This document shows positions 25,711 to 33,858 of a stretch of DNA of 64,000 nt, piece by piece. This DNA comes from Streptomyces sp. TSRI0107. Lineage in GTDB: Bacteria; Actinomycetota; Actinomycetes; Streptomycetales; Streptomycetaceae. Location of the stretch: positions 620,001 to 684,000 of the forward strand of contig NZ_LIVZ01000003.1 of the NCBI RefSeq assembly GCF_001905845.1, given 5' to 3'. Within the stretch, counting starts at the first letter, position 1; each line of letters begins with the position of its first letter. The notes under the pieces are model-generated. The model was not told where the DNA came from. It ran no database searches and saw only the letters and a program-made list of their open reading frames with translations. Made by a program: the position numbers and the translations under genes.

Positions 25711-26490
25711 TCAGCCGCCACCCTGGTACGCGGACCGTTCGTGTAGCTCCCGGATCCAGCGGACCGCCTGCGCGGGACCGGCCGCGACGGGCACCCCGTC
25801 GGGCACCGGCGGCCTGCGTACGACAACCATGGGCAGCCCCGCCTCACGGGCGGCCGTCAGTTTCGGCGCGGTGGCCGCTCCCCCGCTGTCCTTGGTGACG
25901 ACGACGTCGATCCGGTGCCCGGACAGCACCTGCCGCTCCCCGGCGAGGCTGAACGGGCCGCGGTCCAGCAGCACCTCCATGCACGCCGGGTGCGGTGCCT
26001 CCGGCGCGTCCACGGACCGCACGAGGAACCACAGGTCGTCCAGGCCGGCGAAGGCGGCCAGGCCCATCCGGCCGGTGGTGAGGAAGACCCGGCGGCCGAG
26101 GGCGGGCAGCACCGCCGCGGCCTCCTCCAGGGAGCCCACCTCGTGCCAGACGTCCCCCTCGACCGGGACCCAGCCGGGGCGCCGCAGCGCGAGCAGGGGT
26201 ACGTGCGCGGTGGCTGCGGCCCGTGCCGCGTTGAGGCTGATCGTGCCGGCGAACGGGTGGGTGGCGTCGACGAGCGCGTCCACCGTGTGCGCGCGCAGCC
26301 AGGCGGCGAGACCGTCGGCTCCACCGAAGCCGCCGACGCGGACCTCGCCGGGCGGCAGCCGGGGCGCGGCCACCCGCCCCGCCAGCGAGTTCGTCACCCG
26401 CAGCCCCGGCAACCGCTCGGCCGCCAGCAGCTCGGCGAGGCGCCGGGCCTCGGTGGTGCCGCCGAGGATCAGCACGTGCACGGCAGCCAC
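25711..26490 (-). CDS. cobK: Precorrin-6A reductase
   Basis: 259 residues. N-terminal VLILGGTTEARRLAELL is the CobK/CbiJ signature; VDALVDATHPFAGTIS, VFLTTGRMGLAAF and DVVVTKDSGG are further conserved blocks. NADPH-dependent reduction of precorrin-6A (or cobalt-precorrin-6A) in corrin ring synthesis. GTG 26490 has AAGGGA upstream. It is convergent with cobH, so the two are not cotranscribed here, a dispersed arrangement seen in streptomycetes. Confidence 0.93.
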   Translation of the reverse strand: MAAVHVLILGGTTEARRLAELLAAERLPGLRVTNSLAGRVAAPRLPPGEVRVGGFGGADGLAAWLRAHTVDALVDATHPFAGTISLNAARAAATAHVPLLALRRPGWVPVEGDVWHEVGSLEEAAAVLPALGRRVFLTTGRMGLAAFAGLDDLWFLVRSVDAPEAPHPACMEVLLDRGPFSLAGERQVLSGHRIDVVVTKDSGGAATAPKLTAAREAGLPMVVVRRPPVPDGVPVAAGPAQAVRWIRELHERSAYQGGG

Positions 26491-26596
26491 GTTCCCTTCA
26501 TTCGGTTCCCGTCCTGAGTCGCGGGGCCCAACTCAAGCACACCGGCTCGCGACCCGGCCCAGGGGACCTTGGCACCGAGGGCGGAGGCGGGGGCGG

Positions 26597-27001
26597 CTAG
26601 GACGGGGCGCCCGACCGTACCTGCGGTCGGGTGGTCAGCAGCCGGCCGAGTGCGAGGACGCTGAGGCCGAACAGCAGGACGCCCAGGGGGACATGGAGCG
26701 ACGGCACGTGCGCGACGCCCAGTACGACCTGGACCGAGGCGAGGGCGAGGAAGCCGGTGGCGTACAGGACGGGGCGAGGGCTGCCGCCGCCGGGCCGCCA
26801 GGCCAGGATCGTGGCGAGCAGGTACAGCATGGCGGCCGCGTACATCACCTTCGATCCGACGTCGTGCATCCGGTAGCCGTGGGACGAGTTCAGCAGCATG
26901 CCGGCGGTGACCGCCTGGAAGAAGAGGGTCAGGGTCTGCAGGACTATGGCGGTCCTGAGGAAAGTGAGGCCTCCGTGGGCGGCCGTCGTGCGTCTGGTCA
27001 T
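26597..27001 (-). CDS. Small four-helix membrane protein (DUF6220-like)
   Basis: 134 residues with four predicted transmembrane helices (about 12-36, 50-68, 78-98, 102-122). It resembles the DUF6220 group by the pattern of a short Arg-rich N terminus, FFQAVTAGMLL and HDVGSKVMYAAAMLYLL. GAGGGGG precedes ATG 27001. It is the last gene of the flavoprotein-sigma-membrane set, 21 bp downstream of the sigma gene, and may act with the flavoprotein in the membrane. Confidence 0.7.
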   Translation of the reverse strand: MTRRTTAAHGGLTFLRTAIVLQTLTLFFQAVTAGMLLNSSHGYRMHDVGSKVMYAAAMLYLLATILAWRPGGGSPRPVLYATGFLALASVQVVLGVAHVPSLHVPLGVLLFGLSVLALGRLLTTRPQVRSGAPS

Positions 27002-27022
27002 GGTGTGGTTCCCCCTCGTTGG

Positions 27023-27925
27023 TCAGCGCAGGGTGAGCGGGGTCTCGGAGGTGATGCGGGTCAGCTTCTCGGGGTTGCGGACGTAGTACAGGCCGGTGAT
27101 GCGGGCGTCCTCGACACGGACGGCCATGACGCCGTCGAACTCGCCGTTCACGTGGACGGCGAGGGCCGGGCCGCCGTTGACCACGGTGGGCTCGCAGGCG
27201 ATCGTGGCGTCGTGCTTGGCGGAGCCGCCGAGGTAGAAGCGGGCCACCTTCTCGGCGCCGACGACCGGACGCACCGCGGCCCGCTTCACTCCCCCGCCGT
27301 CGCTGACCAGGACGACGTCGGGAGCGAGCACGTCGAGCAGGTCCTGCGGGTCCCGCGTCTCGATCGCGCGCCGGAACGATTCCAGGGCCACCCGGATCTC
27401 GCTCGGGGACACGGTCCTGCGGGGGCGGCGGGCGTCGACGTGGCGGCGGGCGCGGTGCGCGATCTGGCGGACGGCGTCGGCGCTCTTGCCGACCGCCGCG
27501 GCGATCTCGTCGTAGTCGACCTGGAAGACCTCGCGCAGCACGAACACCGCCCGCTCGGTCGGGGAGAGACTTTCCAGGACGAGCATCATCGCCATCGACA
27601 TGCTCTCGGCGAGTTCGACGTCCTCGGCCACGTCCGGTGCGGTGAGCAGCGGTTCGGGCAGCCACTGGCCGACGTACGCCTCCCTGCGGCGTTTCATGGT
27701 GCGCAGCCGGTTGAGCGCCTGTCTGGTCGTGATCCGCACCAGGTAGGCCCGTTGGTCGCTCACCTGTCCCAGGTCCACCTTGACCCAGCGCAGCCAGGTC
27801 TCCTGGAGGACGTCCTCGGCGTCGGCCGCCGATCCGAGCATCTCGTAGGCGACGGTGAAGAGCAGATTGCGGTGGGCGAGGAACGCCTCGGTCGCCAGGT
27901 CGGTGGTGCCGGTGTCGTCGGTCAT
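27023..27925 (-). CDS. ECF41-type sigma factor with SnoaL-like C-terminal domain
   Basis: 300 residues. Region 2 (about 13-80, AYEMLGSAADAEDVLQETWLRW) and region 4 (about 115-165, LSPTERAVFVLREVFQVDYDEIA) are followed by a ~120-residue SnoaL/NTF2-like domain. The linker WLPEPLL (~87-93), the DGGG motif (~210) and a terminal NPEKL motif are the marks of ECF41, in which the C-terminal domain both inhibits and permits activity instead of a separate anti-sigma factor. ECF41 factors normally transcribe an adjacent oxidoreductase operon; here an NDH-2-like gene lies 30 bp upstream. GGGAGAGG precedes ATG 27925. Confidence 0.93.
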   Translation of the reverse strand: MTDDTGTTDLATEAFLAHRNLLFTVAYEMLGSAADAEDVLQETWLRWVKVDLGQVSDQRAYLVRITTRQALNRLRTMKRRREAYVGQWLPEPLLTAPDVAEDVELAESMSMAMMLVLESLSPTERAVFVLREVFQVDYDEIAAAVGKSADAVRQIAHRARRHVDARRPRRTVSPSEIRVALESFRRAIETRDPQDLLDVLAPDVVLVSDGGGVKRAAVRPVVGAEKVARFYLGGSAKHDATIACEPTVVNGGPALAVHVNGEFDGVMAVRVEDARITGLYYVRNPEKLTRITSETPLTLR

Positions 27926-27955
27926 CTCTCGGTGCCTCTCCCTCGGATGCCTGGC

Positions 27956-29152
27956 TCAGGCCGACTGTGCCGCGGTGGCCGGTGCCTCGCCGCGCTCGGC
28001 CCGCAGCAGTCGCTGCCGGTGGCCGCCCTTGGGCCAGGTGTGCGAACCGGGCTTGCGCGCCTCGTTCACCAGATGCTTGACGCTGAACCGGCAGGAGAGC
28101 TCCTTGAGCTTCGCACCGGCACCGCCGCCGACGTAGAGCCGCATCGCGGTGTCGTCCTTGCGTGCGAGCTGGAAGACGGCGGCGCGGCGCCCCAGGCTGA
28201 CGCACATGGCGGGGAACGACAAGTCGATGGGCGTGGGTCGCTCACCCGCGATGCGGTGGAGCACGGTGTCGGCGGCGTGTGCGCCCAGGCACCCCGCGGC
28301 GTAGGCGCTCATCCGGAACGGCAGGTCCGACGGTGCCGCCGAGTCCCCGGCGGCGACGATGCGCTCGTCGTCGACGCTGGTCAGGGTCTCGTCCGTGAGC
28401 AGGCGGCCGACCGTGTCGGTGCTCAGCCCACTGCGCGCGGCCAGGTCCGGCACACCGAACCCGGCGGTCCACACGGTGACGTCGCTCGGCAGCTCGCGGC
28501 CCGCGTCCAGGTGCACGGCGTGCCGCGTCACCGCCGTGACCTTGGTGCCGGCGCCGTCGAGCACGGTCACCCCGAGCCGGGCGAGCCGCTTGGCGGCCGT
28601 GCGCCGGGCCCGAGGGTGCAGGTACGGGCCGAGCACGCCTCCGCAGACCAGGGTCACCCGGCGGCCCCGCTCCGCCAGTTCGGCCGCCGTCTCGATGCCC
28701 GTCGGACCGCCGCCGACGACCGTCACCGCGGCCGACGCGGGCGCGGCGTCGAGCACCGACCGCAGCCGCTGCGCGGCCTCCAGCGTGGCGACCGGGTGGG
28801 CGAACTCGGCCGCCCCGGGAATGCCCGGGTCGGCGCTGCCACTGCCCGCCGCGTAGATCAGGTGGTCGTAGCCGACCGTGCCACCGCTCGCCGGCGTCAC
28901 CGCCCGCTCGGCGGCGTCGATCCGGGTCACGGTGTCGACGACCAGCCGGACGCTCTCGGCGAGGATCTCCCGGTACTCGACGACCGCGTCGTGCGTCCCG
29001 CCCACCAGCTGATGCAGCCGGAGGCGCGGGACGAAGGCCGGGCGCGGGTTGATCAGCGTCACCGTCACGTCGTCGCGCTGCGTCAGACGATTGGCCGCCA
29101 TGACACCCGCGTATCCGCCGCCGATCACGACCACGTCGAACTTCTCGGTCAT
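27956..29152 (-). CDS. NDH-2-like FAD-dependent NAD(P)H oxidoreductase
   Basis: 398 residues. FAD-binding VVVIGGGYAGVMAANRL at the N terminus, the NAD-binding VTVVGGGPTGIETAAEL near 150, and a second FAD-contact TSVDDERIVAAGDSA near 285. The fold is that of type II NADH dehydrogenases and related reductases; no C-terminal membrane anchor is evident, although the tail is basic. GGAGGAGA precedes ATG 29152. It heads the operon with the ECF41 sigma factor, and an ECF41-type promoter lies ~40 bp upstream, so it is the expected main target of that factor. Confidence 0.9.
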   Translation of the reverse strand: MTEKFDVVVIGGGYAGVMAANRLTQRDDVTVTLINPRPAFVPRLRLHQLVGGTHDAVVEYREILAESVRLVVDTVTRIDAAERAVTPASGGTVGYDHLIYAAGSGSADPGIPGAAEFAHPVATLEAAQRLRSVLDAAPASAAVTVVGGGPTGIETAAELAERGRRVTLVCGGVLGPYLHPRARRTAAKRLARLGVTVLDGAGTKVTAVTRHAVHLDAGRELPSDVTVWTAGFGVPDLAARSGLSTDTVGRLLTDETLTSVDDERIVAAGDSAAPSDLPFRMSAYAAGCLGAHAADTVLHRIAGERPTPIDLSFPAMCVSLGRRAAVFQLARKDDTAMRLYVGGGAGAKLKELSCRFSVKHLVNEARKPGSHTWPKGGHRQRLLRAERGEAPATAAQSA

Positions 29153-29189
29153 GTTGTCTCCTCCGCCGCTTGAAAGGGTTCTGCACCAA

Positions 29190-29216
29190 GACACCGCGCG
29201 GTTGATCGCTGTGACA
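29190..29216 (-). promoter_or_regulatory. ECF41-type promoter of the flavoprotein-sigma operon
   Basis: Minus strand: TGTCACA (29216-29210), 16 bases, TGTC (29193-29190). The established ECF41 promoter is TGTCACA-N16-CGTC. The -35 is exact, the spacing exact, and the -10 differs at one base. It lies 38 bp upstream of the flavoprotein start, implying autoregulation of the operon. Confidence 0.72.
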
Positions 29217-29359
29217 GCATGTGAGGCGGATCACTCCACGGGGTGCACACGGCGTGCGACGGAAACTCGGATGCGGGTGCCCCACCGCCGGCCCTACCCT
29301 GCGCTCGCGGGGAGGGCGCGCACCGTATCGGTCGTCAGTGGATCGGAGACGCACGGGGT

Positions 29360-30079
29360 ATGACCAGTCGACTTTTCGCAATCTGCTTCAACGCGACCCG
29401 GCCGTCGGACCTGGCGCGGTTCTGGTCCGGGGTGCTGCGCTGGGAGTTGGCCGACGGTCCGGAAGGTGACGTCGCGGTCCTGCCCCCTGCCACCGGTTTC
29501 CGCATCCGTTTCCTGCCGAGCCAGGAGCCGAAGACCGGCCGGAACCGGGCGCACTTCGATCTGACGAGCACCTCCCCGGAGGACCAGCGGCAGACGGTGG
29601 CCAGGGCGCTGGAACTCGGCGGGAAGCACATCGACGTGGGCCAACTCCCCGAAGAGGGACACGTGGTGCTCGCCGACCCGGACGGCAACGAGTTCTGCGT
29701 CATCGCGGCCGGCAACAAGTTCCTCGCCGACACCGGCGTCATCGGAGCGCTGGCCTGCGACGGTACGCAGGAGGTCGGCTACTTCTGGAGCAAGGCGCTG
29801 CGGTGGCCGCTGGTCTGGGACCAGGACCAGGAGACCGCGATCCAATCACCGAGCGGAGGTACGAAGATCACGTGGGGCGGCCCCCCGGTGGCCCCGAAGA
29901 CGGGCACGAACAGACTCTTCTTCGAACTGGCACTCCCCGCCGACGCCGATCGGGAAGCGGAGGTCGACCGCCTCGTCTCCCTCGGCGCGACGCTCACCGA
30001 CACCGGCGAGGGCGACGGCGGCCAGGCGCTGATGCTGGATCCCGACGGCAACGAGTTCTCCGTACGGAGGGACCGGTAA
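29360..30079 (+). CDS. VOC-superfamily (glyoxalase-like) protein, two-domain
   Basis: 239 residues in two similar halves: FNATRPSDLARFWSGVL...DPDGNEFCVI and GALACDGTQEVGYFWSKAL...DPDGNEFSVRR. Each half has the paired beta-alpha-beta-beta-beta modules of the vicinal-oxygen-chelate fold and ends in the DPDGNEF signature. Usual roles are metal-dependent isomerase or dioxygenase, or binding and resistance proteins; the typical first His ligand is replaced (AICFNAT), so binding without catalysis is possible. ATG 29360 lies before the first strand. The next gene starts 52 bp later with its own promoter. Confidence 0.85.
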   Translation: MTSRLFAICFNATRPSDLARFWSGVLRWELADGPEGDVAVLPPATGFRIRFLPSQEPKTGRNRAHFDLTSTSPEDQRQTVARALELGGKHIDVGQLPEEGHVVLADPDGNEFCVIAAGNKFLADTGVIGALACDGTQEVGYFWSKALRWPLVWDQDQETAIQSPSGGTKITWGGPPVAPKTGTNRLFFELALPADADREAEVDRLVSLGATLTDTGEGDGGQALMLDPDGNEFSVRRDR

Positions 30080-30101
30080 CGGCCTTGTCGTCGCAGGGCC
30101 G

Positions 30102-30124
30102 TTGTCAGCGGCGCCTCGTAGGGT
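30102..30124 (+). promoter_or_regulatory. PafBC-type DNA-damage promoter of the 30131 gene
   Basis: TTGTCAGCG (30102-30110), eight bases, TAGGGT (30119-30124), fitting tTGTCRgtg-N8-TAnnnT. The ATG at 30131 starts six bases after the -10, at the expected transcription start, so the message should be leaderless, exactly as for the UDG-ART gene. Confidence 0.7.
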
Positions 30125-30130
30125 CCAGGC

Positions 30131-30775
30131 ATGGGTATCACCTCGGCCTGGTCCATCAGCGCTCACGACGACGCCTTCATCGGCACTCTGGCGCCGCGGC
30201 TGCTCCCGCTGATCGCCGCGGAGCGCGGTGAGCCGTTCGCGCGGGAGCGTTGGGAGCGCTGGCGGCGGGAGCCGCTGCCGGACTTCCGGACCTGGTGGAG
30301 GTCCTTCGGCCGGTCCGACCGCGGCGAGGCGGACGCGCTGGGCTCCTTCCACGAGCTGACCGCCTCCGGGGAGCACGTGCAGAAGATGTACGACGGTCTG
30401 CACCCCGAGGACGACTTCTCCCTGCTCACGGATGTGTGGGACCTCGTGGACGGCGTGGAGGAGATCTTCCTCTCGGTCCAGAGCAAGGAGTTCGCCCTGC
30501 GGTCGTTCTTCCACGCCATCGGCCCCGACCGGGCCGCCCTCCTGCCCGGTTGGTGCGGCAACTTCCTGCTCACCTCCGCCGAGGTACGCCGGACACTGCC
30601 CGCCGTCGAGCGTGCCCTGACCTTCACTCCGGAGGAGCGCGCCGCGGCCGAGGACCAGGACTGGCTGGACTACGGCGACGACGAAGAGAGCGTTCTGGAC
30701 GGCCCGTTGCGGATGTGGCGGCAGGCCGCAGCCGACGGACGCGGACTTTGCGGGGCGTCCGTCGTCATCTACTGA
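30131..30775 (+). CDS. Unrecognised soluble protein under a DNA-damage-type promoter
   Basis: 214 residues, no signal peptide or membrane segment. I do not recognise the family with confidence. The N-terminal MGITSAWSIS and the overall acidic, tryptophan-rich, helical composition (WERWRREPLPDFRTWW, DFSLLTDVWDLVDGVEEIF) vaguely recall DUF1877/YfbM-like proteins, but this is weak. No Shine-Dalgarno; the ATG coincides with the predicted start of a leaderless transcript from a PafBC-type promoter, which suggests a role in the DNA-damage response. The ending DGRGLCGASVVIY is hydrophobic. Confidence 0.75.
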   Translation: MGITSAWSISAHDDAFIGTLAPRLLPLIAAERGEPFARERWERWRREPLPDFRTWWRSFGRSDRGEADALGSFHELTASGEHVQKMYDGLHPEDDFSLLTDVWDLVDGVEEIFLSVQSKEFALRSFFHAIGPDRAALLPGWCGNFLLTSAEVRRTLPAVERALTFTPEERAAAEDQDWLDYGDDEESVLDGPLRMWRQAAADGRGLCGASVVIY

Positions 30776-30820
30776 GGACGACGGCACCGGACCACCTGCC
30801 AGTCGGCCGGCGGGCGTGCG

Positions 30821-31294
30821 TCAGCCTTCCGGGTGCCCGTCGTAGACGCGGATCTTGTACTCGGTCGTCTCCAGCGCCAGGCCGAGTTCACGGATCTGCC
30901 GTGTGATCCGGTCGCGTTGGTCGAGCATGATGCGGCGGCGTTCCGGGATGGTGCTCGGGCCCTGTTCGACGAGCGAGATGTAGCGCTTGAGGTCGGTCAT
31001 GGTCATGCCGGACAGGCGCATCCTGGTGAGGAAGAGGAGGCGGCGCAGGTCGAGTTGGGAGTACTCGCGGTAGCCGGAGGCGTTGCGGGCGGGCCGTACG
31101 AGGCCTTCCTGCTCGTAGTACCGCAGGGTGTGCGTCGACAGGCCGACCAGCCGGGCGGCCTCGGCGACGCTCTTGGGCTTCGTCGAGGCCTCGACGGTGG
31201 CGTCGTCGAGCAGCTCGTGCAGCGCGTCGATCGCCGACGAGGACGGCCCGTCACCGGCGGCGAGGATGCGTTCGATCAGCGCTTCAGTGGCCAT
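30821..31294 (-). CDS. MerR-family transcriptional regulator
   Basis: 157 residues with an unusual ~40-residue N-terminal extension before the winged helix (SVAEAARLVGLSTHTLRYYEQEGLV) and YREYSQLDLRRL wing, then a helix ending in a coiled region. It lacks a clear effector domain, like the small MerR proteins that control SDR or aldo-keto reductase genes in response to reactive electrophiles. It is 18 bp downstream of the SDR gene on the same strand; the promoter of that SDR has MerR-type spacing. TACGCT six bases before the ATG hints at a leaderless message of its own. Confidence 0.87.
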   Translation of the reverse strand: MATEALIERILAAGDGPSSSAIDALHELLDDATVEASTKPKSVAEAARLVGLSTHTLRYYEQEGLVRPARNASGYREYSQLDLRRLLFLTRMRLSGMTMTDLKRYISLVEQGPSTIPERRRIMLDQRDRITRQIRELGLALETTEYKIRVYDGHPEG

Positions 31295-31312
31295 GGGTTC
31301 AGCGTACGGCGC

Positions 31313-32185
31313 TCAGAACGCGCGCACCGCGGGCGGCAGGCCCGGGAAGTCCGCGGACTCGCTCACCGACGCCCACTTCTCGACGTCGTCGAGCGCGGCG
31401 CGGTAGACGCGGGTGAGATTGCGGACCGCCTCGGCGCCGAGCGGGAGCCGGAGCGGCGCGTCGGGTGTGTCGAGCATGTCGCGGATCACCCGGGCGGCGC
31501 GCGCCGGGTCGCCCTCCTGGATGCCGTCAGCCTCCGCCATGTTCGCGCGGACGGCACCGATGACCTCGTCGTAGGTCGTGCTCTGCCGCGCTGTGTTGAG
31601 GACGTCGGCGGCGTTGAACGCGGTGCGGAAACGACTCGGCTCGGCGATGAGGACGCGGATGCCGAACGGCGCGACCTCGCCCGCCAGTGCCTCCGACCAG
31701 CCCTCGAGCGCGAACTTTCCGGCCGAGTAGCTGCCGACGGCGGGAAAGGACATCCGCCCGCCCTGGCTGCTCATCTGCACGATCGCGCCGGAGCGACGCT
31801 CCCGCAGGTGGGGCAGCACGGCACGTACGTAGGCGGCCGGGCCGAACAGGTGCTGTTCGAGCATGGACCGCAGCGCGGCGTCCGTGATCTCTTCGGCGGC
31901 GCCGACCTGTCCGGCGCCCGCATTGTTGACGAGCACGTCGACCCGCCCGAACACGTCCAGCGCCCGCTGCACGACCGTGGCCGCGCCCTCCGTGTCGCGC
32001 ACATCGTGCTCGACGGCGAGGAGCCGGTCCCCGTACCGCGCCTTCAGCCCGTCGAACCGGTCGGCCCGTCGCGCGGTCCCGATCACCTGCTCGCCGGCTT
32101 CGAGTGCCGCCTCGGCGAGCGCCAGGCCGAGGCCCGAGCTCGCGCCCGTGATGATCCAGGTCTTCGTCTCGTTCGTCGTGGTCAT
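31313..32185 (-). CDS. SDR-family oxidoreductase
   Basis: 290 residues. IITGASSGLGLALAEAAL cofactor motif, NNAG near 90, Ser in VQMSSQGG and YSAGK catalytic pair near 155-159, with a C-terminal extension (VYRAALDDVEKW). Resembles the streptomycete SDRs that are induced through a MerR protein. It starts at 32185 behind a predicted leaderless promoter and precedes the MerR gene by 18 bp, so the two form a small autoregulated unit. Confidence 0.88.
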   Translation of the reverse strand: MTTTNETKTWIITGASSGLGLALAEAALEAGEQVIGTARRADRFDGLKARYGDRLLAVEHDVRDTEGAATVVQRALDVFGRVDVLVNNAGAGQVGAAEEITDAALRSMLEQHLFGPAAYVRAVLPHLRERRSGAIVQMSSQGGRMSFPAVGSYSAGKFALEGWSEALAGEVAPFGIRVLIAEPSRFRTAFNAADVLNTARQSTTYDEVIGAVRANMAEADGIQEGDPARAARVIRDMLDTPDAPLRLPLGAEAVRNLTRVYRAALDDVEKWASVSESADFPGLPPAVRAF

Positions 32186-32192
32186 GGCGTTG

Positions 32193-32223
32193 ACGCTAAA
32201 GGTTCGAGCGCGCTTGAAAGCAA
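32193..32223 (-). promoter_or_regulatory. MerR-type promoter and operator of the SDR gene
   Basis: Minus strand: TTGCTT (32223-32218), 19-bp spacer, TAGCGT (32198-32193), seven bases before the ATG. The spacer carries a near-perfect 16-bp palindrome at 32203-32218 (TTCGAGCG/CGCTTGAA, one mismatch). A 19-bp spacer with a dyad between -35 and -10 is the hallmark of MerR-activated promoters, and the MerR gene is directly downstream. Confidence 0.6.
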
Positions 32224-32230
32224 GCCGCGT

Positions 32231-33223
32231 TCAGGCGGGGAGCGCGACGAGCGGTCCCGCCCGCTTGATCCACTGCGCGACGATCTCGGTCTCGGCGCGG
32301 TGCACGCCGGGGAGCGCGCCGATGCGCTCGGTGAGGTACCGGTGCAGGTGGGCGCCGTCGGCGAGTTCGAGGAACGCGAGGATGTTGGTGACGCCGGTGG
32401 TCGTCGCGGCGAACGCGACCTCGGGGTGCGAGCCGAGGGCGCTCGCGACATCGCCGAGCGCGGCGGGGTGCACGTCGAGCCGGCAGATCACGTCGAGGTG
32501 CCGGCCGTAGAGCCGCGAGTCGACCTCGACCTCGAACATCAGGGTCCCGCCGCCGACGAGCTCGGCTATGCGACGGCGGACGGTCGACTCGGGGATGCCG
32601 CAGGCGCGGGCCAGGCGGGCGACGCTCATGCGCCCGTCGACGGCGAGGAGGCCGAGGAGACGACCGGCGTCGTCATCGCACGGCCCGCCCATGACGACGG
32701 AGTCCGCGTTCGCGTTCCTCACGGCCGGCGTGAGCGCTTCGCGTTCGGCCGCGGTGAGCGACTGGAGCCGGCCGGGCCATCCGCCGACACCGGCGACCGG
32801 CACGAGCAGCCGCTGCGCCGCCACGCTCACGGCGCCCGCGCTGCGGCGGAACCTCTCGAGCGTGTCGCCACGGTCGCGGGCCGACACGGGCGTACGGAGG
32901 ATTCCGCCGAGCCCGCCGTCGCCCGCGAACGAGGCGATCCACGAGGTGTCGCCGCGGCCGGCGAGCGTGCGGGCGACGGCGTCGACCGACTCGCTCTTCC
33001 CTGCGACGCGGAGGAACCAGTCCTCCTGCCCGCGCGGGTCTGGGCGGGTGACGCCGACGACGCGCAGTGCCATGCGGGCGCGGAGCCGGTGGTAGCGGCG
33101 TGCGACCGCCCGCTCGGGCATCCCGAGCACCGCCGCGATCCGCGTGAACGACGCCCGCCCGTCCAGCTGCAGCGCGTGCAGCACCCGCCGGTCGCCCTCG
33201 TCGAGGATGACTGAATCCGCCAT
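32231..33223 (-). CDS. Lrp/AsnC-family regulator, tandem type
   Basis: 330 residues made of two AsnC-like halves. Half one has an HTH (LDEGDRRVLHALQLDGRASFTRIA... PERAVARRYHRL). Half two has another HTH (LLGLLAVDGRMSVARLARACGIPESTVRRRI) and an RAM-like ligand domain (about 240-320). Such double AsnC proteins are common in streptomycetes and usually control the divergent gene. ATG 33223 (MADSVILD) is chosen; a longer frame to 33562 overlaps the divergent gene and lacks similarity. Divergent from a DoxX-like gene. Confidence 0.88.
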   Translation of the reverse strand: MADSVILDEGDRRVLHALQLDGRASFTRIAAVLGMPERAVARRYHRLRARMALRVVGVTRPDPRGQEDWFLRVAGKSESVDAVARTLAGRGDTSWIASFAGDGGLGGILRTPVSARDRGDTLERFRRSAGAVSVAAQRLLVPVAGVGGWPGRLQSLTAAEREALTPAVRNANADSVVMGGPCDDDAGRLLGLLAVDGRMSVARLARACGIPESTVRRRIAELVGGGTLMFEVEVDSRLYGRHLDVICRLDVHPAALGDVASALGSHPEVAFAATTTGVTNILAFLELADGAHLHRYLTERIGALPGVHRAETEIVAQWIKRAGPLVALPA

Positions 33224-33304
33224 ACTCAGCGATCGTATCGTCGCGTTCCTCCGCGAGACGGCCTGTGGATGGACCGCTTCGACGGCATCCCGCAGGTTGA
33301 CCGC

Positions 33305-33796
33305 GTGGAACCTCTCATCGCACTCATCGGCGTGACCGTCACCGTCCTGACCGTGCACCGGCTCTGGTTGCGCCGGACCCTGGAACTCGAGATCGCGCTC
33401 CGCGCGGGCGTCGCGGCGATGTTCGCCCTCACGGGCATCGCGCACTTCGTCGGCATGCGGGCCGAACTCGTCGCGATGGTGCCCAATTGGCTGCCGTACG
33501 CGGGCCTGGTCGTCACCGTGACCGGCGTCCTCGAACTCGCCGGCGCGGCCGCCATGCTGCACCGCCGCCTCGCCATGCCCGCCGCGGCGGGACTCACGCT
33601 GCTGCTCATCGCGTTGTTCCCCGCCAACGTCGAGCTCGCCCTCTCAGGAAGGCCGCTGCCCTGGTACGACGAGCTCGTCCCGCGCACCGTCATGCAGCTG
33701 CTCTTCCTCACAGCGACCGTCACGGTGTTCGTCCTCACGCTCAAGCCGGTCGGCCGGACCGCGAATCACCGCGAGCCGGCGGAGACGCGGGCGTGA
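33305..33796 (+). CDS. DoxX-like four-helix membrane protein
   Basis: 163 residues from GTG 33305 (or 175 from ATG 33269; the ribosome-binding signals are weak for both). Four predicted membrane helices, with FALTGIAHFVGMRAELVAMVP and the ALFPANVELALSGRPLPWYDE segment typical of DoxX/DUF4267-like proteins. It sits divergently from the AsnC-type regulator, the usual partner arrangement. Function unknown. Confidence 0.8.
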   Translation: MEPLIALIGVTVTVLTVHRLWLRRTLELEIALRAGVAAMFALTGIAHFVGMRAELVAMVPNWLPYAGLVVTVTGVLELAGAAAMLHRRLAMPAAAGLTLLLIALFPANVELALSGRPLPWYDELVPRTVMQLLFLTATVTVFVLTLKPVGRTANHREPAETRA

Positions 33797-33858
33797 CCGG
33801 CTTCAGGCGGCTGCGGGCCTCGCCGGGCAGCCTGCGCGGCATCCGTATGCTCCCGGTC

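Noticed and set aside
25628..29173. Very long plus-strand open frame (~1180 codons)
   Set aside because: It is antisense to cobK, the membrane protein, the sigma factor and the flavoprotein; composition is Arg/Pro/Gly-rich with no domain, as expected for shadow frames in high-GC DNA.
29360..30079. Bleomycin/fosfomycin-type resistance protein
   Set aside because: The two-domain VOC fold is clear, but nothing in the motifs points to a drug; the name would overstate the evidence.
30086..30107. A further TTGTCG element just upstream of the 30102 promoter
   Set aside because: No TAnnnT at the required eight-base spacing.
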